Under the pieces are notes generated by a model, which had not been told where the DNA came from, searched no databases, and saw only the letters and a list, made by a program, of their open reading frames with translations. From NCBI RefSeq assembly GCF_001039355.2, contig NW_019775419.1:226825-285928 (forward strand): a stretch of DNA of 59,104 nt, in the 5' to 3' direction. Shown here piece by piece: positions 14,501 to 24,445 of this stretch (the first letter of the stretch is position 1; the number at the start of each line of letters is the position of its first letter). Source of the DNA: Lingula anatina. Taxonomy: Eukaryota > Brachiopoda > Lingulata > Lingulida > Lingulidae. The translations under genes and the position numbers were made by a program.

Positions 14501-17500
14501 CACAGTTATACACAGGTGAGTGAGTGTATGGTACAAGTAAATGTAAATATAACAGAGTACCAGAGGTGACATAATTTTAAATCACTGCATCAAGGTATTA
14601 TTTGCGTGTTACACAATGTATGTTCAGTAAAATCCTGACTGACCTAAATACCCTATTCTTCTTGCATATACTGGGAACTCGTGCGAAGACATCCTTTATC
14701 TGACCTACATGCACGCCAAAGTTTTGGCCTTATTGTCAGAACTTACATGTAACAAGCACAGGTAGCTTATTTGTTGTCTGGATGTTCAAATTGTAACCTG
14801 AACTGAAAAGAGACCACCATATATATAGATGACTCATGAAAATGCCTGTATGTAGGTGGAAAAATCAAGACAACTAAGCTAGTATAGGGTTAGTGAACCA
14901 GAAAAGTAAAGAATACCGGCTGGTGCACACAGGTAATATAGATCAGGTAAATTAGATGTACAAGTGTACCATGTGCCCTTTAATAAGTTTTACCACATTT
15001 GTACGTTTTTTAAGATAGCACAGTATAATGCTGTTGGTTATGTCTAGTTAATAACATCATGCTTACATGTATTCAATTGTTCTTGTTGTGGTGACAAAAA
15101 ATACTTTTAATTGAAGTTGGGGTGTCATGGAGTGCTAGTAAGACTGCTGATATGACTGATTCATTTTCAAAACATTCCACTTGATTCATTAGCTTCCATA
15201 TGGTATTTTATTTGATATTGTTGGCACATACATTTGCCTTTGTTCTGTGTTTAAATTGTTCACTTTGTTATACACCTACAACTTTTACTTTCAGTTTCTG
15301 GTTCATGAATGAGGGAATTACTTTTGAATTTTTGACAAAGCAAATTTGTCAATTTAAATATTTTTTCAAAAGATTTTTAAATTGACAGCATGGAAGCAAT
15401 ATCTGTCCTTGTGCGGACGCAGAAAGAGCTTTTAGGGTACCCTCCCACCTTAACACTGAAACCTTTTTCCTCACATTCCTAAAATGTGATTTGTGAATTA
15501 CTGAATTTCTCTGCAATATTCCTCTACAGGTCTTGACAAGTTTTGGACCATAACAAAACCCATAACAAAATCCTTCTTCTTATCCTACCAAATACTATAA
15601 TATAATTATATGTTTAACTATTTAACTATTACTTATTATTATTATTCAATTATTACTATTATTATTAGGCTTAGGTACCCTGCAAATTGGGGAAAATATT
15701 AAACTTCTGTATTTTCTTTACCCAAGGTTCAAAAGCTAGTAGTATCCTCATGCACATCCTGCCTGACTCATGATTAATATAATGAAATATATGCTATGTA
15801 TATTCCATATTGCAGCAAAAGACCTTCTTCCGGACTGAGCTGTTCCTTTACTCTGGTATCACAACAGAAATAGGAAACAGTTGTAGTTGGCATTACTGTA
15901 AGCATCCTGAGTCGTGATTAATATTATGACATTCAGTTAAAATATATGCTACTGTTTATTCTATATTGCAGCAGAGGACCTTCAATTAGACAGTTGAACC
16001 TTTACTCTGGCATCACAACAAAACTAGGAAATAATTGTAGTGGGCATTACTGTAAGCATCCTCATGGACATCCTGCTCGAGTCGTGATTAATATTATGAA
16101 ATTCAGTTAGAAAGCTACTGTTTATTTTATATTGCAGCAGAAAACCTTCATCAAGACAGCTGAACTTCTACACTGTCATCACAATAGCACTCTAGGAAAT
16201 AATCGTAGTTGCCACGATGGACACAAATGGGACTGTCACTGTAAATGTGACGTACACGGTAGAATCTAACTCTACCACCAACCCACCAACCCTGGCACCC
16301 CAGTTAAACAATACTACAGTATACCAGACCCCAGTACAAAACCAACTGCCAACAGGTGAGTACAGGTATGATAATTACTCAATCTTTTCAACGGGGAAAA
16401 ATTGTGAATTTTACAGATACTGTGATTTTTAAATCTTAATTTTTTATATACAGAACATTCTTACTGAGTTGCATCAAGGAGTTCCGACATTTAGAACTCC
16501 TTGGTTGTAGCAACAAAATTAAAGAGCAGGCTACTCAACTATTGTTGTATTCTGTGCAGTAAAGCACCACAAATTCTATATAGAAATATAATTTTTTGTG
16601 ATTATAAAATTTAGTATTTGAAAGTTTGCTAATTTTTGCCCTTTGAAAGGATCGAGTAATTATCGTAATATATAGAAATACAGTGCATAATTCACATGTC
16701 AAATACCAACTTATTTCAAAAGCCTATTTTTCATCATTTGTCATTTTGACATACTTCAAAAATATATGATGTAAACCTACAACTGAATATTGAGTCCTAG
16801 TGTAAACAGTAGAACCCAGCTCTCTTTACAAAACCTAAATTGTTTCCCATGCGAAATAAAACTTATTACAAAGATTTATTTAACATAGTGAGTGGTTTTC
16901 ACAGTACAGTAACTCCAGAGACAAGACCACCTGTATGACTAAACTAGGCAGTTTCATTTTGTTTCTCATATCCTCTCCAATATGGGAACAGAAGGGTGCA
17001 ATGTCTACCACATTGACCTGAACACTAGACTTCCTAAATACTTCGCCAGACTATAATCAGAGGTTATTCCTTTTGTTTACCTCAACAAACACCCATCTGT
17101 AAGCCTACTAGTACCCATAAAAATGCACCACACTTCCCGTGAATAAAAGCTGTATCAACAAAAGTCTGTGGATTTAGACCCTGTTGTTGAATCAAATGAA
17201 TCACTGGTATTCTACTGATACAATAATAAATAATCTTTGTGCATAAATAATCTGGTTAAAAAACTTATTTAATATAAGACAATCAATAATACAAATTTCT
17301 TAAGCATGGACATAAGGAATATTTTACCCTTTGCTATTTCTATTACACAGTACATGCTCATACATTTCAGTTTTTTCAGAGGCAAATTAAGCAAAGACCC
17401 AATACAATGTCAACTCTTTAAAACATAGTTCCTGTTGTAGATATTGTGATAAGTTCATTTTTGCAATAAAAAATTCGCTCTATCACATTATGGGCTATAA

Positions 17501-20500
17501 AAGCATTGTGACAAAATTTCTCCACCTAACCACAGTTTCCAATGGCTTATGCATTCTCCTTCTTTTATTAAACCTGTTATTACAAATAAAGGACTTAATA
17601 ATTTATACTAAATAAATGAATTTATCTTTTTCTTTCAGAAATTATTATTGCAATAGCTGTAGGAGCTGGTGTGTTTTTTATCCTGGTGATAGCACTACTT
17701 GTAATTATCATTTGTCTTCGCAAGAAGAGAACAAAGTAAGTAAACCACAACTGTATAGAGAAATTAGTTCAAATAAACTTTGGCCAAAAAATATAAAGCA
17801 GTTTTTAAAAGACACCTTAAACATAAAGAAAAGAAAACCTGTTGTGAAGGCACGGATTCAAATAAACGGTTTAACCATAAGATCTATTAAATAAACTCAC
17901 CACAATATTCCTGGCTCAAAAGAAAATGTACTGGTATATCCCACAGTTTAATGTTCACCATTTGTTTTCATCAGAAATTTATCACACATTTAATATACAT
18001 TACTGGAATTGTACACATACACAAACAACAAGTACTTTGCCAATATAGACATGACATACTCTGATGTGCTAGTAGCATTAAATAAAATAATAAACACTAC
18101 TAGGTTTTTAACCTAGGCTGAGATAAAAGAGGAATAAACACAATATTAACAAATATCATAGAATTTTTCTGATCTGTAAGTCCTGATTATCTATGAGAAA
18201 TGACAAGCAACATATGTAAGAACCAATTTACTATTTCAAAAATTTACTTAACAGTTACCTGTTAGAACACCATAAATTTGTTTAGACAATCTTTATTTAT
18301 TTGCTCAATCAACTGTTGTGGCAATGTCTTGACCTTTAACCTCAGATGGCATAAAATGATGGAAGACCACTGGTAGAGCATTGACATTTTTGAGTTAGAA
18401 CCCCGGTAGATGAAAAATAAAATAAAAGCTCTGTGAACCTGAAAAATTTGTTATAGTTAACAATATTAAGATCCTGCAAAGTATATCAATACCTCTTAAA
18501 TGTATCAACTCTTCTCCATTCAGATCAGACAATGTGACTGCGGATAGTGCAGCGACTTCCACAGCATATAATCTACTGGCACAGAGGGAGGTCCCAGAAA
18601 AAAATGAAGAAAATGCTGCCCAAACCAAGGACCATAGCAAAGGAAATGCATATGAGCATAAAGAAAAATCTGACCAAAGTAAAAAGATTCCACTCAAACC
18701 TATTAAAACGAAAGAGAAGCCACAAAAACCTGCACGTCACTCCCGTACTTCTGGAAGCACAAGTAGCAGCAACGGTCAATCCCTACCACAAGATGAGGCA
18801 AAAGAAGAAGAACAGAGTGATTATGTAAACGTGATAAGGGACAAAAAGTCGGGTGCTGTGAGACCAAAGACACACCCAAGATCCAAGCTAACAAGTAATT
18901 CTTCAGATCCAAACACTCCTTCCGCTGGATGGCGCGATTCATCAGGTCATTATGAAGTGCCTAAGAATCCAGTGCCGATAAATGAGCCCCCTGCTGAGTA
19001 TTTGAGTCTCCTGCCCAATGATGACACCTATGTCAATGCAGATGTTACTACGGACACGACCCATGACCTGTATACATATGCAGATCATCAGACCCCATCT
19101 CCTCACTTAACAAAAAGACAGGAATCACAAGATGTCTACGAAAATGCTTAGCGATGGTAGATGTTATTTGTTTTGTCTTTCTTTAAGGTATGGCTTAAGC
19201 GTAAGCTAAGAGGAATATGGGTAGTACTATGTACTAGCGCATTTTTCTCCATGAACAAGATCTTGCTTGTGCTTTCAATGCTTTTTTTATTGATGCAAAA
19301 TGTGAATATCAACCTTATTTGTCTTTCATTCAAACCACTGCATCCAAACAGCTTTTGAAAGTTTTGCTTTTGAATGATAGTCTGTCTGTTCCATTATGTG
19401 CTACCAAGTGATCTTTTTTGGTCACAGTGATACTTCAAACAATGCATACGTCAGGCATGTTAGGGCTGTCACAAGACTCAATTATTTTGTAACAAATACT
19501 ACCAACCAACCATGACCAAAAATTCATACAAGCAAAGTAAACACAAATACAAAGAATGTAAACATGTCCATAATATAAAACAAATGGGATTTTCCTTATC
19601 CAAAAATTGTTTCATTTATAAGCTTTAATAGATTTTATAGATGGTAGAATAAAAGTTGTTTATTAATCAAAATATCTTTTGTTTTGTTTAAAAGTATTTC
19701 ACTACTAGTGACTTAATAAACTTTCATTTTTTGAAAGTTTTTTTCACTTGGTACATGTACATCATGTTGTTTGTTTTTTTTTCTATTAATATCATCTTCT
19801 ATAAATTTTCTGTTTTCAGTTTATCCATCTAGAATAACTTTCATAATTTTAATGTAATAACTCTTGACCAAAATAAACTTACATTCAAGGCATCCATGTC
19901 ATTAAAGTACTCAGCTTCAAAATGTTTTGGTAGTGTGGCAAATATTGCATTATCTGTGACTTCTGACCCATGCAGACCATCCAACCAATCAGAGAGGATG
20001 TCTTGAGCGTCTGCCAATAAGGTCTGAATAAAAACAGGAAGAGAATAAACATTTATACCCTGATGACATGACTGACATCTTTGGTTTCTGTTTATATAAC
20101 CATGTACATACTAAATCATGTCAACCGTTATTCAATGCCACACCACACTCATTTGTCCATCACAATCTTGTGCAACTTTACTCTAAATCGCAAGCTCAAG
20201 ACTTACATTAAGGGCTAATGAGGTCAAGATGACTTTTCAGTTCAAAATCTTTTGGAAACTATGCCCAGTGGAATGCATGCTGGTTATTACCATTCTGGCT
20301 GTATCCAGATGAGACAGGGTGTTTTCAGCATCACACTGCTTCCTTGCCTCATCTACATGTGTAAGTGCTGCAGAGATTTTGGCATCCATACGCTCATACA
20401 TGGCTTTTTTGTCTGGGTCAGTTTCTTTATTCAGCTTCTCCTTGAAAGGCTGCAAAAATCAATAATAATAATTAGAATTAGAAAATACACTTCACTATCC

Positions 20501-23500
20501 AAATAAAACCTATGATGATGGAAAGTAAATTGTTTCTAAAGACACAAAACATGGTTTTCTTCCTGATCCATGATATTTTAACAGTTAAAGGGCCTTGATC
20601 ACATGCCTGAATTTTAGACATGAGCTCTACTTTTTATCATCATCACACAATAGACAATGAAACATTCACTATAAAACAGGGAATATGTGACAATTAATAC
20701 TTCATCAGCTGTATATTAACCAAACAGTGTCCATAATCTGGTAATTGTCAGCGGGTGAATTCCTTCTTAAGGAGACATTTATTTCATAGTATTACACATT
20801 CAGTTTTGTGTGTTGTTTTGACCAAATATAAAAAAAAAAGTTCAAATCTCCAACTATGTTTTTCAAAATATATATTGGCCTATTGCCACCACGTTGTATG
20901 TATGAGTGGGGCCAGCATCACAAAAAGCACAACACATGGGACAATTGCTACATCAACTCATTTCTTAACAAAATCTAGCAGATCAATTCTTATCTGCTGG
21001 AGGCGAGACTACTGAAAAGTCCAGAAGCACATGTCACTACACAGAAAAACTCAAAACTTTTTAAAACAGGATAGGTTTTTTTTGTCGGTCAAAAACAGTT
21101 AATTCAAAATGGTGGTTTTTCAACTTGTTGCTGCTTCCTTGGCCCTACCAAACACATGTATTACATGTATTTATTGGTCATGACAAGTAGGGTCGACAGT
21201 TTCAGCATGTCTCTTACATACTAGTACACGTATGTTAAAATTATGTCCAAGGAGAAAACTATATTATTAGTACCTTCATAGCTTCCTCCAAGTCAACTAG
21301 GACTTTGTCCAAGGGATGATGTGCAGCCAGGTACTGCTCCATAAGGTGATTCTGACGAGCTCTCTTGATGATCTATTTAATATGTAAAAGACTGGATTAT
21401 ATACACTGATATATACATATACATGTTATATACACTGATATATACACTGATATATACTGTGTAATATATGCATATCAGACTGTACATATATCCTAAATGG
21501 ATTACAAACAGGGACATGAATGAATGGATATATAACATCCAACTTGCAAACTATAACCGAAGGAGATTTTATATGATTGTACAATGTAAAGACTGTCAGG
21601 CAAAGAACTGACAACTATTTAAAACTGATTATTTCAAGTGAGATGACACATGCCTTAAAACAGTAACTGTACCTATTCGGTAATGTGCAAATTCTTTAAA
21701 AAAAGTGATAAAATATTAAATTTTATCTTCCTTGCCTTATCATCAATATCTGTGATATTCATGCAGTAAAAGACATCATAATTGAAATAGTCCTTGATAA
21801 CTCTCCTCATGATGTCAAATGAAATATAGGACCTAGGAGAGAAAAAACATTGCCAAATTTCGATTTATTGCATGAAGTCAATGTAAGACTGACACCAACA
21901 TTATTAATCCAAGATAAAAAAAGAAATCAGTTTTATAAATGCAGATGTATTCAAGACGACATGATTTATTTCATCATTTGAATAACAAATAAATGCAGAC
22001 TGCTCCTTCCAATTCAACATTTCACTTGTAATAAGAAAGAAATTCACTTTTGCAATGATTTATAAAATGCTGTTGCAAATAAGGAAAGATATAACAATAT
22101 TCTGCCAAAGAATGTTAAAGGGATAATAACTCTTCGTATGAGACCTATATTTCACAGTAAAAACCTTGTGAATAACTCATAGAAATATGTTTTACCACAA
22201 AAACAGCAGTTATAGCTTTTATTCTGATATTTGAACTTGTCTTTAGACCACGTGACCTCCATTGATGTCTATACTCTGTTAAAATCTCTTAAGAGATTTT
22301 AACAAAAAACCAAACTTTTTAGAAAAAAACCAGGGACTAACTTTGAATGTAAAAATGGATATATTAACCATTGGTAAGTATGGGAAAATTGTTGTTTACT
22401 CCAGGAAAATTCATTTTTTTGCCGAAACGAAGAGTTATTATTGCTTTAATAAAATGGGAAAACGGTGTTTTAAGCTATGTGTATCTTTAATCAAGGTTTT
22501 TAAATCTTTAACTGAACTAACATTATAGTTTGAATAAATTGTATGTCCAGTAACAGATTTTAAAAACTTGAGATGTGTAAAATATGTCTGGAAAAATGAT
22601 CTACATGATAAATTGCATAGCTTGTTGCATCCAAAACTTTATTAGTTTGCAATTTCAGATTTAAATTGATATTTTACCTTGCGTGCCCCATATGTGAGGC
22701 ATCATACACGGTGGGACCACAGCTGTACCATGTGACCTGGCTGCCATTCTGAGGCACAAATAATTCCTGCGATATAAATTGGAATCAACTGAAATATCTT
22801 TAAATTTATGGTCTTAAAATAAACCAAGAAACAATTTAACACACATAAATATTTCACTTAAGATTGTTATTCATGATCACTCCAATACTAGACTTTTTGT
22901 GCCTCAGTAAAGTTCTTATCTAAAGCTTTTAATTTCTATTTTAACAGGTGGGCTACACTTTGATAACTCAAAGTAAAAATAAACACCATAACACCATGAT
23001 AAATATAACAAGGGATTCTTTCTACCTACCTTTTGCCTGGTTAGACTGTTATATAACTTCAGCTGAGCAACTCCAGTCGCAGCTGGAGGACTCCACTTTG
23101 GCTGGACTCTTTTTGTTTTTCCTAAAAGCAAAATCAATCCATTATACAATGAGCTGTATCAGCCATATATATTGTTCTTTATCTTAGCTAAATTGGCAAA
23201 ACATTTCAACTTCCAATCTGTGCCAAAAACTTTTTTGGATTCCATATACTAGCCCTTTGGGCCCTCAAGGTCTAACAGTAAGCTACAGGTAGTGAGATGT
23301 AAAATTTCAAGTTTTTTTTTTTTACTAGTCCATTGTCTCTTTACACTGTCAATTGCCTCTGGCTAATGCCTAATGAACAGAGTGAACTTAAACCTGTTTC
23401 CCAACAACAGTGATAATAACAACCAGGGGAAATTAAACAGATTAAAGTCTGTCAATTGTAACTTTTATCAAAAGATGAACTAGTACAGGTTTTGGGGAGC

Positions 23501-24346
23501 CTAAAATGGAAAACTGCTTGCTGCATAAGGCTTTATCAATATGATGGCATTTCAAACCAATTTCTAATCAACAACCTACTCAATAAGCCATTATCAACTG
23601 GATACTTTATTCATATGCTGAATGATTTATTTGGATGAATGAACAAACAGAAAAATGTTTTGGACAGAAAACTTTGTCACCATCGCCGAAAAATTTCACT
23701 GGTTGACTGGAGATGACCTGTATCAAACAGGTGTTATTTTTCAGTGCCTGATGCTCCGTCTTTGAAATGTGTTTGAGTATAAGGCATGACCAGTATCATA
23801 TTCCCAGTGCTTAAAGCATGTATTCTTTTCTGACTCCCTCTATAGGCTTAAGTTGACAAAGAACTTTGAAACAGTATCACTTTTTTTTTTTTTATGTGCT
23901 TGACACTGCAGCAGTAGTTCTCACTTTAGTTGGGTGTGGGATATGGAAAGTGAAATGTGACAATGCAGATGTAAATTGCAATCTTCATTCTTAACCGATC
24001 ACCACTGATCTGTCTGATCTGATCTGCACACACCTCACAAATACTGCTATGGGCCTTTAAATTATGTCCTAAATATAGTCGCATAATTCAGTATCAAATT
24101 GTCAGTTAACTAAACGCGGCGAACAACATATATCTATTATTTCGCACGAGCTTCAAATCTTGCTCGAGCGATGTGCATATGTACACTGCTAACATAACAA
24201 TTCTGGAATGATCGGACTCATTAAGTGCTTTATTAAATTAAATCAACCTTTACACGAAATAATGTGTTAGAAAAACCTTGCAATAGAGTTTAGTTCAATT
24301 TTAAACAGGAAATATTTCATATAAACATACCTTGACTGTCTGCCAT
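5299..24346 (-). CDS. CARS1: Cysteinyl-tRNA synthetase, cytosolic (21 exons)
   Basis: Charges tRNA-Cys with cysteine in the cytosol (class I synthetase). Exons in transcript order: 24346-24331, 23121-23030, 22766-22678, 21832-21736, 21372-21274, 20449-20291, 20023-19883, 13202-13114, 12801-12680, 11731-11619, 11255-11127, 10771-10538, 10164-10064, 9579-9539, 9360-9212, 8703-8638, 8298-8217, 8022-7942, 7161-7094, 6060-5917, 5466-5299. They join in frame to 759 aa, close to the roughly 750 aa of the animal enzyme. HIGH-type motif HMGH is at residues 61-64 and KMSKS at 406-410. Zinc ligands are Cys52, Cys348, His373 and Glu377 (in PHHDNE). The C-terminus is the Lys/Glu-rich charged extension typical of eukaryotic CysRS, ending GGAANIPDE. 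The start MADSQ matches the family N-terminus. Intron 4 has a GC donor; intron 7 contains a separate gene on the opposite strand. Confidence 0.97.
5703..5865. mobile_element. Short hAT-like MITE in last CARS1 intron
   Basis: The block starts CAGGGGCAG and ends TGCCCCTG, giving imperfect terminal inverted repeats of the CAGGGGC type common in invertebrate non-autonomous hAT elements. The interior (GGTCTTCCAGA, GGTCAGAATTTTCAA, TTTACATTGATGG, GACTGTCAGAAAATA) recurs in two pieces at 4190-4270 and 4760-4816, so the family has at least two copies here. It has no coding capacity. The class assignment is inferred from the termini only. Confidence 0.55.
6180..6230. repeat. (GT)n-(GGGT)n-(GA)n compound microsatellite
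   Basis: Compound simple repeat in a CARS1 intron; a related GTGTGAGAGA run follows at 6332-6370. Confidence 0.9.
6428..7053. mobile_element. Palindromic TIR element, long copy (M1)
   Basis: Begins TTAAAGCAATAATAACTCTT and ends AACGAAGAGTTATTATGACT-TTAA, which are inverted copies of each other. It contains a perfect 26-bp palindrome at 6881-6906 centred on CTTAAG. The same ends, the palindrome and the downstream phrase TAACTTTGAATG are shared with the copy at 22116-22448, and the ends with the copy at 12002-12327. This copy has about 300 bp of extra interior. It lies in CARS1 intron 19 or 20 sequence and carries no reading frame. Probably a MITE with TTAA-type ends; superfamily not established. 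Confidence 0.6.
11545..11606. repeat. (GA)n microsatellite beside a CARS1 splice donor
   Basis: About 60 bp of GA repeat. On the CARS1 (minus) strand it is a (CT)n tract starting only about a dozen bases downstream of the exon 10 donor at 11618. Confidence 0.95.
12002..12327. mobile_element. TIR element, short copy (M2)
   Basis: Starts TTAAAGGGATAACAGCTTTT and ends GAGTTATTATCCCTTTAA. The interior phrases (TTCACAATAAAGACACTGTAA, CCACCAAAACAGCGATTAT, GACCACGGGAACC) match the elements at 6428-7053 and 22116-22448. The central palindrome is degraded here and interrupted by a poly-A run at 12198-12213. It lies in a CARS1 intron. Confidence 0.55.
14413..14515 (+). promoter_or_regulatory. Possible promoter and 5' UTR exon of the nested adaptor gene
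   Basis: An ETS-type core CAGGAAGTG lies at 14413-14421 and a strong splice-donor match, CACAG|GTGAGTGAG, at 14511-14520. The coding start of the nested plus-strand gene is 1.7 kb downstream, just after several TTGCAG acceptor-like sites. A non-coding first exon ending at 14515 would explain this arrangement. This is inference from motifs; no TATA box is obvious. Confidence 0.25.
15741..16216 (+). repeat. Three tandem imperfect repeats (about 156-166 bp) before the nested gene start
   Basis: Units at about 15741-15900, 15901-16050 and 16051-16216. Each contains TCGTGATTAATATTATGA-like sequence, then TATT(C/T)(C/T)ATATTGCAGCA, then GACCTTC, a CATCACAA core and TAGGAAA(T/C)A(A/G)TTGTAGT. The three TTGCAG trinucleotide acceptor sites fall at 15815, 15971 and 16137. 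The last unit runs directly into the ATG at 16217. The units look like successive duplications of a 5' UTR acceptor exon. Confidence 0.75.
16217..19151 (+). CDS. Single-pass membrane protein with multi-tyrosine tail, LAT-like adaptor (nested in CARS1 intron 7)
   Basis: Exons 16217-16355, 17639-17735 and 18524-19151 join in frame (phase 1, then phase 0-like AA|A) to 287 aa. Residues 1-46 are polar with several N-x-S/T sites and no signal peptide. Residues 48-73 form one hydrophobic helix ending in Cys72 and followed by RKKR, which predicts N-out/C-in topology. The tail holds tyrosines at 94 (YNLL), 122 (YEHK), 179 (YVNV), 222 (YEVP), 238 (YLSL), 248 (YVNA), 262 and 264 (YTYA) and 284 (YENA). 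YxN motifs are Grb2-SH2 type and YxxP is Crk/Nck type. A Pro/Lys-rich stretch near 134-148 could bind SH3 domains. This matches the plan of vertebrate transmembrane adaptors (LAT, LAX, SIT), but I see no sequence homology that proves descent. It runs antisense to CARS1; candidate AATAAA signals are at 19648 and 19715. Confidence 0.85.
19648..19720 (+). terminator. Polyadenylation signals of the nested gene
   Basis: AATAAA occurs at 19648-19653 and again at 19715-19720, 500-570 bp after the stop codon and about 160-230 bp before antisense CARS1 exon 7. Which is used cannot be told from sequence. Confidence 0.5.
22116..22448. mobile_element. Palindromic TIR element, short copy (M3)
   Basis: Starts TTAAAGGGATAATAACTCTT and ends AACGAAGAGTTATTATTGCT-TTAA. 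The perfect 26-bp palindrome lies at 22278-22303 and is identical to the one at 6881-6906. It lies in CARS1 intron 3 or 4 sequence on the opposite side of the locus from M1. No coding capacity. Confidence 0.65.
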
Positions 24347-24441
24347 GCTGTCACACTGACGAAACCGGAAATAAAAATGCGACCGTGAACCGGAAGATGA
24401 GAAATCTCGTTCTGGATTTCCCGCATGGTGGAAGGTTCACG
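24347..24441. promoter_or_regulatory. Compact bidirectional promoter, CARS1 / EIF3M
   Basis: Only 95 bp separate the CARS1 ATG (minus) from the EIF3M ATG (plus). Two ETS/GABP-type cores, CCGGAA at 24365-24370 and ACCGGAAG at 24389-24396, sit in the gap. There is no TATA box. ETS sites in short TATA-less intervals are typical of divergent housekeeping promoters. Transcription starts may lie inside either 5' UTR. Confidence 0.8.
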
Positions 24442-24445
24442 ATGA
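24425..24445 (+). promoter_or_regulatory. Six-codon uORF overlapping the EIF3M start
   Basis: ATG at 24425 opens a frame encoding MVEGSR, and its stop TGA (24443-24445) overlaps the EIF3M initiator as ATGA (24442-24445). If the transcript starts upstream of 24425, scanning ribosomes could terminate on, and reinitiate at, the main ATG. Confidence 0.5.

Noticed and set aside
18395-18942. Minus-strand and alternate-frame ORFs over the adaptor gene's last exon
   Set aside because: Shadows of the plus-strand exon, which has an in-frame splice structure and a domain-like composition.
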